Assembly (NCBI GenBank): GCA_012974295.1
Contig: JAAXQM010000216.1
Span: 1-7,459 of the forward strand
Origin: Dehalococcoidales bacterium
GTDB lineage: Bacteria > Chloroflexota > Dehalococcoidia > E44-bin15
Direction of reading: 5' to 3'
Length of the DNA stretch: 7,459 bases
The notes below the pieces were generated by a model that saw only the letters and a list, made by a program, of their open reading frames with translations, searched no databases and was not told where the DNA came from. The position numbers and the translations under genes are program-made. Every line of letters begins with the position of its first letter. Positions within the stretch are counted from its first letter, which is position 1. Shown here piece by piece: positions 1 to 5,814 of the stretch.

Positions 1-89
1 GTTTTGATCAACCCCCTATATCCCCCAGTCTTGGGGGATTTTTAAATCTGGGGGACACCCCCAGACCCCCAACAGGAAGTATCCCGCAC
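1..89. repeat. GC-rich three-hairpin intergenic repeat, copy 1
   Basis: This block is nearly the reverse complement of 4741-4829: roughly 88% identical by hand alignment, about nine mismatches and two one-base indels. It contains three potential hairpins. The first is ATCCCCCA/TGGGGGAT at 20-39. The second is CTGGGGG/CCCCCAG around ACA at 48-64. The third, around 73-86, is imperfect in this copy. No transposase or coding sequence is linked to it. It may extend left beyond the window. The structure fits a short non-autonomous interspersed element or a mobile terminator-like repeat. That two diverged copies occur within 5 kb suggests more in the genome, which is inference. Confidence 0.85.
20..43 (+). 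terminator. Intrinsic terminator-like hairpin within repeat copy 1
   Basis: An 8-bp GC-rich stem (ATCCCCCA/TGGGGGAT, loop GTCT) is followed directly by a run of five T on the plus strand. This is the form of a Rho-independent terminator for plus-strand transcription entering from the left of the window. Whether a gene lies there cannot be seen. Confidence 0.5.
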
Positions 90-172
90 TTCTTTCTTAG
101 CTGTCACTTCTTATAAGACACACTATCACGTGTTAGCAATCCATACAAACCCGGTCCAGTGACCCAAAGTTT

Positions 173-202
173 TTGGGCAACAATGATTTATAGTGTTATA
201 AT
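173..202 (+). promoter_or_regulatory. Extended -10 promoter for the flavoprotein-epimerase operon
   Basis: A consensus TATAAT at 197-202 is preceded by TGT at 194-196, giving an extended -10 (TGnTATAAT). A weak -35, TTGGGC at 173-178, lies 18 bp upstream. The start codon at 237 is about 35 bp downstream of the -10, leaving a leader of some 28 nt. A perfect 6-bp inverted repeat, CCCAAA/TTTGGG with a 3-nt loop (163-177), overlaps the -35 and could be an operator half-site pair, although it is short. Confidence 0.6.
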
Positions 203-236
203 GATGCCCGGATGTTAAATTATAGAGGATCATCGG

Positions 237-1394
237 TTGTATGATGTAATTATTGTAGGCGCCGGTCCGACGGGAAGCTATATCGCCCACTGTTTAGCGT
301 CTTTGGGCTACAAGACAGTAGTTTTTGAGGAACACGAGCGCGTTGGTGAGCCAATGCATTGCACCGGTATCATCGGCGCGGAGTGCATTAAGCGTTTCCC
401 TATCTTCGATGGCACAGTTTTAAGAGAAGTAAGCTCATTCAAGCTATTCAGCCCCTCAATGATGGAGATGGAGCTGCGACGGGAGAGCGTTCAAGCGTAT
501 ATTGTAGACCGCACTGCTTTGGACCGTTCTCTCGCGGAAAAAGCTCAACGGGATGGTGCTCTCTACCATCTGGGAAGCAGGGTGAATGATATCGAAGTTT
601 TGGAGGACCGTGTCAGGGTTGAAACGGATAGTAAAAAAACCTACGATGCTAAGGCTGCGGTCATTGCCTGTGGATTTCACTCCATGATTCCTCAGAGGCT
701 AGGTTTGGGAAAGGCAGACGACCTCATCATGGGAGCTCAGGCTGAAGTGAGTACCAACGGCCACCGTGAGTTGGAAGTCTATTTCAATCAGCAGATGGCT
801 CCTGGTTTTTTTTCCTGGTTTGTCCCGACTTTTCCGGAACAGGCACTCGTCGGGCTCTTCTCACGGCAGAAACCTGGCTGGCATCTCAGAATGCTTCTAG
901 ATAAACTTTATCAACGGGGTAGAATAGCCTCACCCGAGGCCAAGATTACATATAGAGGCATTCCACTAAAGCCACTGACCAAAACGTATCGAGAACGGGT
1001 GATTGTTGTAGGGGATGCCGCCGGGCAGGTGAAACCTACTACCGGTGGGGGTGTATATTATGGCCTACTCTGTGCCGAGGTCGCTGCACATACCTTACAT
1101 CAGGCACTCTCCACCAATACATTCTCAGAAGAATTCTTCTCTAGCTATCAAAAGGTATGGCAGGAACGGATCGGGTGGGAGCTACAGATTGGATATTTTG
1201 CCCGCCGTCTCTACGACGGGCTTAGTAACGACCAGATCGACTACCTATTTAATATCACTGCATCAAATGGGATCCATGAATCACTGCTCCAATCGCCTGA
1301 TTTGTCTTTTGACTGGCATGGCAAGGCCATTATGAAGGGCCTTCACCATCTGGGACCCGTGCGTGAGATTTTTAACCAGGGAGGAAAATCTTGA
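237..1394 (+). CDS. Geranylgeranyl-reductase-family FAD-dependent oxidoreductase
   Basis: This is a 385-residue flavoprotein of the GGR/p-hydroxybenzoate-hydroxylase fold. Members reduce isoprenoid chains or act as related oxidoreductases; the exact substrate here is unknown. The N-terminal Rossmann motif GAGPTG is at residues 8-13, with the ribose-binding acidic residue E31 ending the second strand. A GEPMHCTG segment (37-44) matches the conserved Cys/Gly region near the flavin. The second FAD motif, VVGDAAG, ends near 263 and is followed by KPTTGGGVYYG, typical of GGRs. Residues 189-197 (PGFFSWFVP) correspond to the family's PxxYxWxFP substrate motif, with Phe in place of Tyr. The start is TTG: an in-frame stop lies at 216-218, no ATG/GTG intervenes, and AGAGGA (224-229) sits 7 nt upstream. 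The stop overlaps the next gene's TTG by 4 nt, implying translational coupling. A role in lipid or quinone isoprenoid saturation is plausible but inferred. Confidence 0.85.
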   Translation: MYDVIIVGAGPTGSYIAHCLASLGYKTVVFEEHERVGEPMHCTGIIGAECIKRFPIFDGTVLREVSSFKLFSPSMMEMELRRESVQAYIVDRTALDRSLAEKAQRDGALYHLGSRVNDIEVLEDRVRVETDSKKTYDAKAAVIACGFHSMIPQRLGLGKADDLIMGAQAEVSTNGHRELEVYFNQQMAPGFFSWFVPTFPEQALVGLFSRQKPGWHLRMLLDKLYQRGRIASPEAKITYRGIPLKPLTKTYRERVIVVGDAAGQVKPTTGGGVYYGLLCAEVAAHTLHQALSTNTFSEEFFSSYQKVWQERIGWELQIGYFARRLYDGLSNDQIDYLFNITASNGIHESLLQSPDLSFDWHGKAIMKGLHHLGPVREIFNQGGKS

Positions 1395-2274
1395 AGATCT
1401 TAGTCACCGGCGGAGCGGGTTTTATCGGGTCCAACCTGGTTGATGCCCTAGTTGAGCGGGGCGATGAGGTTGTGGTTATCGATAATCTATCGACGGGACG
1501 CCGTGAGAATTTAAATCCCCACATCAAGTTCTATGAAACGAGCATAGGTGATCCGGGACTAGCGGACATCTTTGAAAAGGAAAAACCGGATATCGTTTGT
1601 CATCACGCAGCTCAGATAGACCTAAGGCGATCGGTTAACGAGCCGCTTTTTGATGCTGAGGTGAACATTCTGGGCAGTCTCAATGTCATCGTTAATTCAA
1701 TTCGCTCTGGAGTGGGAAAATTCGTCTATGCATCCACTGGTGGAGCAATCTATGGCGAGCCTCAATATTTGCCCGTTGATGAAAAACACCCGATAAATCC
1801 AGTATCCCAATACGGGGTTTCAAAACACACCGTGGAACACTATCTCCATCTGTATGCCCTTCAGGGTGAGTTAAATTATGTAGCGCTCAGATACCCAAAC
1901 GTTTATGGCTCAAGGCAAAACCCCTTTGGCGAGGCCGGCGTGATCGCTATCTTCGCTCACCAGATGCTGGGGGGAGAGCAACCCACCATGTCTCCGATAT
2001 TGTAGAAGCGAATATCTTAGCCATAGAGGGGGGAAGAAATCTTATTTGCAATATAGGTACTGGAGTGGAGACCTCGGACCAGGATATCTTTGATACTATC
2101 GCCAAGGCACTAGGTTACAGTAACTCACCAATTTATACTTCGGTTCGACCGGGGGAGATTCAACGTATATGCCTCGACTGGAGTAAGGCTGAACAGGAAC
2201 TGGGTTGGAGCCCTAAGACAACCCTGAAGGATGGGATCGCGAAAACGGTGGCCTATTTTTTAAAGCAAAATTGA
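1391..2274 (+). pseudogene. NAD-dependent epimerase/dehydratase (UDP-glucose 4-epimerase-like), broken by internal deletion
   Basis: This is an extended SDR of the nucleotide-sugar epimerase family. The first frame (1391-2005) carries TGGAGFIG (residues 6-13), D31-N32 for the NAD ribose, the S115-T116 active-site region, and catalytic Y141xxxK145. At about 1985-1990 the frame fails: after GEQPT it reads MSPIL and stops at 2003-2005. The next frame resumes the family sequence immediately (HVSDIVEANILAIEGG) and runs to TGA at 2272-2274. Family members normally have an I-x-GDG-x-x-TRDYV-type segment between these parts; it is absent here. The lesion is therefore a deletion of about 12-13 codons, not a multiple of three, rather than a simple one-base error. 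The two parts total about 294 residues against roughly 305-315 expected. The start is TTG, supported by AGGGAGG (1378-1384) 6 nt upstream and by overlap with the preceding stop. The missing stretch helps bind the sugar nucleotide, so neither fragment should be active. An assembly error remains possible. Confidence 0.8.
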
Positions 2275-2649
2275 TAAGGGACCGCTTGGATAGTCGCAAG
2301 CAACCCCTGAATCTCCAAATATTAAGTGACCCCTGAAGCTTAGTGAATTCCCCAGACTCACAGCAGCAAGTAGCTTGCACCTCTCTTTCAGCAATCTCTT
2401 ATAAGTGTTTTCAGTGCAATCTGCATAAGAAGAATGAGATGAAAGTCACAGATAAAAGGTTTGCTATGAATTACAATTTTGCAAAGAGATAGTAGTGTTG
2501 AATTGTTGGACGAGTTCTAAAGGCTGACGTCGCAAGCAGTGTAAGCTTAATATTCGTTTGCCGTGACATTAACTATCTATAGCTCTCACTATTATAGGGA
2601 TGCAGTCCAGGGAGTGTTGGCATTACTGAACCGATAACTGGATTTGGAA
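2275..2649. other. Gene-free intergenic region of about 375 bp
   Basis: I see no convincing coding sequence, RNA gene or mobile element here. Small repeats are present: ACCCCTGAA at 2303-2311 and again at 2329-2337, and a 10-mer GTCGCAAGCA at 2293-2302 and again at 2529-2538. A 5-bp hairpin GCAAG/CTTGC lies at 2366-2378. Candidate -10 elements for the downstream gene include TATTAT at 2590-2595 and TACAAT at 2472-2477, but neither has a properly spaced -35. I do not call a promoter. The region may hold decayed sequence related to the broken epimerase locus. Confidence 0.5.
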
Positions 2650-4737
2650 ATGAACAATGGACATCAGAACAGATTAATTCAGGAGAAAAGCCCCTATTTA
2701 CTTCAACACGCGGACAACCCTGTTGATTGGTATCCGTGGGGAGCTGATGCATTTACTAAGGCGAAAAGCGAAAATAAGCCGATCTTTCTATCTATTGGAT
2801 ACTCCACTTGCCACTGGTGCCATGTAATGGCGCATGAGTCATTTGAGGACCTCGAAGTAGGCAAACTGATGAATGAAACGTTTGTCTCCATAAAAGTTGA
2901 CCGCGAGGAGAGACCCGATATTGATGCAGTTTATATGAAAGTCTGTCAGATGATGACTGGCAGCGGGGGATGGCCTCTCACTATCATTATGACGCCGGAT
3001 AAAGAACCATTCTTTGCTGCCACTTATATCCCCAGGGAATCGAGGTTTGGACTGATTGGAATGCTGGAACTTATACCGCGTATTAAGGAACTCTGGTCGA
3101 CTCGACAAACAGAGGTTTTAGATTCAGCAAGCCAAATTACAGGGGCTCTGCGACAAGCATCGTCAGACCTATCTAATGAAGAATTGAGTGAATCTATACT
3201 CCACCTTACATATGAGCAACTTGCTAGTCGATTTGACCAGGAGAATGGTGGTTTTAGCATCGCACCCAAGTTCGCGACTCCGCATAATTTACTTTTTTTG
3301 CTGCGATACTGGGCGCGTACCGGTAACGAGCAATCCTTGCATATGGTTGAAAAAACTCTCCAAGCGATGAGAAGTGGTGGTATTTATGATCATATAGGGT
3401 TTGGTTTTCATCGCTATTCAACGGATACGCAGTGGCTCGTACCACACTTTGAAAAGATGCTCTATGACCAGGCTATGTTGGCAATGGCATATACCGAGAC
3501 TTATCAGGTTACCGGAAAAGAGGAATATGCCCAAACAGCCCGTGAGATATTCGACTATATTCTGCGTGATATGACAGCCCCAGATGGTGGGTTCTATTCT
3601 GCGGAGGATGCTGATACCGATGGCGAGGAGGGCAAGTTCTATCTATGGACACACCAGGAAATAGCACAGGTATTATCTGTAGAAGAAGCAAATTTGGCTA
3701 CCATTGCTTTCAGTATTAAAAAGGACGGTAATTTTTCAGAAACAGATGGAAGGGAAAATATCAGCAACATTTTACACCTTACCGAAACTTTGGAAGAACT
3801 CGCTACCAACCTGAACATATCGGTGCATGAGTTGAAAAAGAATCTGGAAAAGATAAGAAAGAAACTATTTACATATCGGGAGAAACGAGTTCACCCTCAC
3901 AAAGACGATAAAGTTTTAACTGATTGGAACGGTCTTATGGTAGCTGCGTTGTCAAAAGGGGCACAGGTGTTAAATGAACCCCAGTATGCCAGCGCCGCTA
4001 AACGTGCTATAGAATTTGCTCTAAACAATATGCTTACATCTGATGGGAGACTTCTTCACCGCTTTCGCGATGGTCAGGCAGCATTACCTGCCTATATAGA
4101 TGATTATGCTTTTTTAATTTATGGCATGCTTGAACTGTACGAAGCTAGCTTTGATAGCCGTTATCTTGAAGGGGCACTAGCACTGAACGGGGATTTAATA
4201 GATCACTTCTGGGATGATGAGGGCGGATTCTATTTTACAGCGGATGATAGTGAGAGTCTTCTAATTCGTCAGAAAGAAATTTACGATGGAGCGATACCAT
4301 CAGGAAACTCAGTGGCAATGTTGAACCTGCTTCGTCTGGCACGTATAACCGGCAATCATGATTTTGAAGAGAAAGCGGCCACAATTGGTAGGGCCTTTGC
4401 CGCTAATGTCAGACAATCACCATTCGCGTATACCCAACTTATGGTTGCCTTAGACTTTGCCATCGGACCCTGTTATGAGGTGATTATCGTTGGTGACCCG
4501 CAATCAGATGATACCAGAGAAATGCTGGATGCAATACGCAGGCGATTCATACCTAACAAGGTGGTTATGCTTCGCCAAATTGAACAGGAATCTCCTGAAA
4601 TCGAACATATAGCACCGTTTACTAAAAATCTAACCAGCATTGACGGAAAAGCTACCGCTTATGTTTGTCTTAATTATGAATGCAAACGTCCAACAACAGA
4701 TACACGCGCAATGCTGGAGTTACTCAACTCAAACTAA
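2650..4737 (+). CDS. DUF255 / YyaL-type thioredoxin-domain protein (SPATA20 family)
   Basis: This protein of 695 residues has the standard length for the bacterial YyaL/SPATA20 family. The N-terminal part is the family's thioredoxin-like domain, beginning NRLIQEKSPYLLQHADNPVDW and containing STCHWCHVMAHESF. Its CxxC pair is C54 and C57, followed by VDREERPDID at about 83-92 and GSGGWPLTI. The remaining ~500 residues resemble the (alpha/alpha) toroid of six-hairpin glycosidases and N-acylglucosamine 2-epimerases, including APKF, GGIYDHIGFGFHRYSTD and WNGLM signatures. The molecular function of the family is not established; a redox or carbohydrate-related role is suggested only by the folds. 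The ATG at 2650 is preferred over an in-frame TTG at 2644: family members begin close to the NRL motif, and a weak TGGA (2639-2642) is better spaced from 2650. Neither start has a strong Shine-Dalgarno. Initiation at 2644 would add two residues. The gene is monocistronic, with a long gap upstream and the inverted repeat immediately downstream. Confidence 0.93.
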   Translation: MNNGHQNRLIQEKSPYLLQHADNPVDWYPWGADAFTKAKSENKPIFLSIGYSTCHWCHVMAHESFEDLEVGKLMNETFVSIKVDREERPDIDAVYMKVCQMMTGSGGWPLTIIMTPDKEPFFAATYIPRESRFGLIGMLELIPRIKELWSTRQTEVLDSASQITGALRQASSDLSNEELSESILHLTYEQLASRFDQENGGFSIAPKFATPHNLLFLLRYWARTGNEQSLHMVEKTLQAMRSGGIYDHIGFGFHRYSTDTQWLVPHFEKMLYDQAMLAMAYTETYQVTGKEEYAQTAREIFDYILRDMTAPDGGFYSAEDADTDGEEGKFYLWTHQEIAQVLSVEEANLATIAFSIKKDGNFSETDGRENISNILHLTETLEELATNLNISVHELKKNLEKIRKKLFTYREKRVHPHKDDKVLTDWNGLMVAALSKGAQVLNEPQYASAAKRAIEFALNNMLTSDGRLLHRFRDGQAALPAYIDDYAFLIYGMLELYEASFDSRYLEGALALNGDLIDHFWDDEGGFYFTADDSESLLIRQKEIYDGAIPSGNSVAMLNLLRLARITGNHDFEEKAATIGRAFAANVRQSPFAYTQLMVALDFAIGPCYEVIIVGDPQSDDTREMLDAIRRRFIPNKVVMLRQIEQESPEIEHIAPFTKNLTSIDGKATAYVCLNYECKRPTTDTRAMLELLNSN

Positions 4738-4829
4738 GAGGTGCAGGATACTTCCTGCCGGGGGTCTGGGGGTGTCCCCCAGCCATAAAAAATCCCCCAA
4801 GATTGGGGGATTAGGGGGTTGATTAAGAC
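4738..4829. repeat. GC-rich three-hairpin intergenic repeat, copy 2 (inverted)
   Basis: This is the inverted, diverged copy of bases 1-89. All three hairpins are well formed here: GCAGGA/TCCTGC around TACT (4743-4758), CTGGGGG/CCCCCAG around TGT (4766-4782), and AATCCCCCAA/TTGGGGGATT around GA (4791-4812). Similarity starts right at the end of the DUF255 gene, so the element abuts its stop codon. It separates the converging plus- and minus-strand genes. Confidence 0.87.
4787..4812 (-). terminator. Intrinsic terminator for the minus-strand genes
   Basis: Read on the minus strand, the 10-bp perfect stem at 4791-4812 (arms AATCCCCCAA and TTGGGGGATT) runs into six consecutive T at 4792-4787. This is a textbook Rho-independent terminator. 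It lies about 127 nt beyond the stop of the last minus-strand gene. On the plus strand no T run follows the stem, so it is not an obvious intrinsic terminator for the DUF255 gene. Confidence 0.65.
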
Positions 4830-4938
4830 TATTTCAGCAGTCCCAATTAGTATATTTTGAACAGCATCATGATCTAGAGAATGCAATTAAACGGGAAAAG
4901 AGGTTAAACAAATATAATCGCTGTAAAAAGGGCCTGCT

Positions 4939-5331
4939 TTAGGAGTCCGTATTCTCTTTTGTTGCCGCCTCGGCCGGTTGTAAGTCAGCCGCTTTCGAAT
5001 CGCTTGCTTTCCCCTCGGCCGGTTTTGACTTAGCCCCTGTCGCTGCAGTCGCTGTAGCCTCAGCTGGTTGCGGTCCCATCTCCCCCCGCTTACTAATAAA
5101 TGTGCCAACGCCGGATATATTCTTCAGGAAATATACTATTCCTGGAATGGAAAACATGACCCGAAAAATACCCGCCGTATCTTCATTAAACAGTGTTACC
5201 TCATAGTTCCAGGTTACCGGTGCCTTGAGGGTGCCCCTTAAAACAGCTTTACCTTCTTCTTTTACAATATCGCTTTTATCTAATTCGATATCCAGTTCTC
5301 GCTCTCCCAGACCTTTTGACCAAAATCTCAT
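4939..5331 (-). CDS. Small conserved-looking protein of unknown function with Ala-rich repeat tail (paralogue 2)
   Basis: I do not recognise this 130-residue protein. Residues 1-82 form a core clearly homologous to the neighbouring 103-residue protein: MRFWSKGLGE at the start, then EEGK (25-28), a Trp at 41, NEDTAGIFRVMFSIPG (49-64), LKNI (69-72) and KR (81-82). Residues 55-78 are hydrophobic and interrupted by Arg and Lys, so a peripheral or amphipathic membrane segment is possible, but there is no clear transmembrane helix or signal peptide. From residue 89 the tail is a low-complexity Ala/Lys/Glu region made of three 15-residue repeats beginning PAEA, PAEG and PAEA. The start is supported by AGAGGTGA (5341-5348) 9 nt upstream and by alignment with the paralogue's N terminus. 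Only 17 nt separate it from the upstream paralogue's stop, so the two are co-transcribed. The core is the conserved part, and the tail is likely disordered. Confidence 0.8.
   Translation of the reverse strand: MRFWSKGLGERELDIELDKSDIVKEEGKAVLRGTLKAPVTWNYEVTLFNEDTAGIFRVMFSIPGIVYFLKNISGVGTFISKRGEMGPQPAEATATAATGAKSKPAEGKASDSKAADLQPAEAATKENTDS
4942..5067 (-). repeat. Three 45-bp in-frame tandem repeats encoding the protein tail
   Basis: Three consecutive units of exactly 45 bp (15 codons) occupy 5067-5023, 5022-4978 and 4977-4942; the last is cut short by the stop. On the plus strand each is marked by CCTCGGCCGGTT or CCTCAGCTGGTT at 4968, 5013 and 5058. The encoded units share P-A-E-(A/G) at their start and are rich in Ala, Lys, Ser and Thr. 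The exact period indicates tandem duplication rather than chance low complexity. Confidence 0.75.
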
Positions 5332-5348
5332 TTTAGAAAATCACCTCT

Positions 5349-5660
5349 CTATTTCGAGACGCCTGCGGGCCTTTTTTTACTCTTTTCCTTACCCGCCTCC
5401 CGCTTTATAATCCTCTTATAAGTAGAGGGGAATATAACCATTATGTTCCTGGCCAAAAGACTCAGCACCGGACCTGACATCATCATACGCAAAATGCCGG
5501 GTATATCCTCTTCGGTAAAAGTGAATTGACAGTCCCAGATAATCCCCTTGTCTCGTACGATGCCTTTAGCTAGTAGAGTCTTTCCCTCTAACTTCACATC
5601 CGTTTTGAACCAATCTGCATTTAATGCCTGTTTACCCAGTCCTTTTGACCAAACTTTCAT
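5349..5660 (-). CDS. Small protein of unknown function (paralogue 1)
   Basis: This 103-residue protein is not recognised. It begins MKVWSKGLGK and shares with the downstream protein the pattern L13, K19, D21, EGK (25-27), W42, ED (51-52), GI.R.M.S (55-62), L..NI (69-73) and KR (82-83), with one or two short gaps. The central part (53-79) is hydrophobic with scattered Met, Arg and Pro, and has no evident signal peptide. The last 20 residues are strongly basic (KREAGKEKSKKRPAGVSK), unlike the Ala-rich acidic/basic tail of its paralogue. The start is fixed by the shared N terminus and by an in-frame stop at 5667-5669 just upstream. The nearest good Shine-Dalgarno, AGGAGG (5691-5696), is nevertheless 30 nt away, across a perfect palindrome. 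The gene has its own strong promoter in the 154-bp gap after the SDR gene and is followed after 17 nt by its paralogue. An RNA- or membrane-binding role could be imagined from the basic tail, but nothing shows it. Confidence 0.8.
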   Translation of the reverse strand: MKVWSKGLGKQALNADWFKTDVKLEGKTLLAKGIVRDKGIIWDCQFTFTEEDIPGILRMMMSGPVLSLLARNIMVIFPSTYKRIIKREAGKEKSKKRPAGVSK

Positions 5661-5672
5661 TCTATATTATTC

Positions 5673-5696
5673 GCAATATTAAAATATTGCCCTCCT
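5673..5696 (-). promoter_or_regulatory. Shine-Dalgarno plus perfect hairpin in the leader of paralogue 1
   Basis: On the minus strand AGGAGG (5696-5691) is followed by GCAATATT-TT-AATATTGC (5690-5673), an 8-bp perfect inverted repeat with a 2-nt centre, then 12 nt and the ATG at 5660. Folding the 18-nt palindrome would shorten the effective SD-to-start distance from 30 to about 12 nt. It could act as an RNA hairpin that allows or controls initiation, or as a DNA operator. Sequence alone cannot decide. Confidence 0.6.
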
Positions 5697-5718
5697 ATTT
5701 TCCTTATTGATTAGTAAC

Positions 5719-5733
5719 GCAAATACTATTTGC
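5719..5733 (-). promoter_or_regulatory. Perfect 15-bp palindromic operator candidate at the transcription start
   Basis: GCAAATA-C-TATTTGC (7-bp arms around one base) begins directly after the -10 hexamer and covers the predicted +1 near 5727. A repressor bound here would block initiation of the paralogue pair. The half-site GCAAAT recurs at 5777-5782, and a related palindrome lies at 5673-5690. Confidence 0.65.
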
Positions 5734-5762
5734 ATTATACAAAGCAATAAATTGAAAGTCAA
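5734..5762 (-). promoter_or_regulatory. Near-consensus sigma-70-type promoter for the paralogue pair
   Basis: The minus strand reads TTGACT (5762-5757), a 17-bp spacer, and TATAAT (5739-5734). This gives five of six -35 positions and six of six -10 positions with optimal spacing. It is the strongest promoter match in the window. The predicted leader is about 67 nt and contains two perfect palindromes. Confidence 0.8.
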
Positions 5763-5777
5763 ACGCTTCCGAATATG

Positions 5778-5798
5778 CAAATCTAGCTAACAGATTTG
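5778..5798 (-). promoter_or_regulatory. Inverted repeat after the SDR stop codon
   Basis: CAAATCT and AGATTTG (7-bp perfect arms, 7-nt loop AGCTAAC) lie 16 nt beyond the SDR stop codon and upstream of the paralogue promoter. It is placed like a terminator stem for the SDR transcript, but it is AT-rich and has no T tract. It could equally be a regulator site for the downstream promoter. Confidence 0.35.
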
Positions 5799-5814
5799 GC
5801 AACCGATTTCACAG

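Noticed and set aside
1..89. Insertion-sequence end or composite transposon made by the two inverted repeats
   Set aside because: There is no transposase between or beside the copies, no clear terminal inverted repeat within each unit and no visible target duplication. A dispersed hairpin repeat is the simpler reading.
1045..1335. Open frame of 96 codons inside the flavoprotein gene, alternate frame
   Set aside because: It overlaps the conserved GD motif region of the real gene, and the protein composition is not family-like.
2065..2274. Independent 69-residue protein starting at 2065 (GTG)
   Set aside because: The same frame reads family sequence (SDIVEANILAIEGGRN) upstream of 2065, so this is the 3' part of the broken epimerase, not a separate gene.
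2590..2595. TATTAT as -10 of a promoter for the DUF255 gene
   Set aside because: No -35 is found at 16-19 bp. The nearest TTGACA-like sequence (GTGACA, 2563-2568) is 21 bp away, too weak to annotate.
4743..4812. Rho-independent terminator for the plus-strand DUF255 gene
   Set aside because: The hairpins are strong, but none is followed by a T run on the plus strand. Only the minus-strand reading has the T tract.
4640..4822. Open frame spanning the DUF255 gene end and the repeat
   Set aside because: It is out of frame with the real gene and translates the GC-rich hairpins. No coding support.
4942..5067. CRISPR-like repeat/spacer pattern from the 45-bp period
   Set aside because: The units are in frame within a gene, are degenerate and lack separate unique spacers. 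It is a coding tandem repeat.
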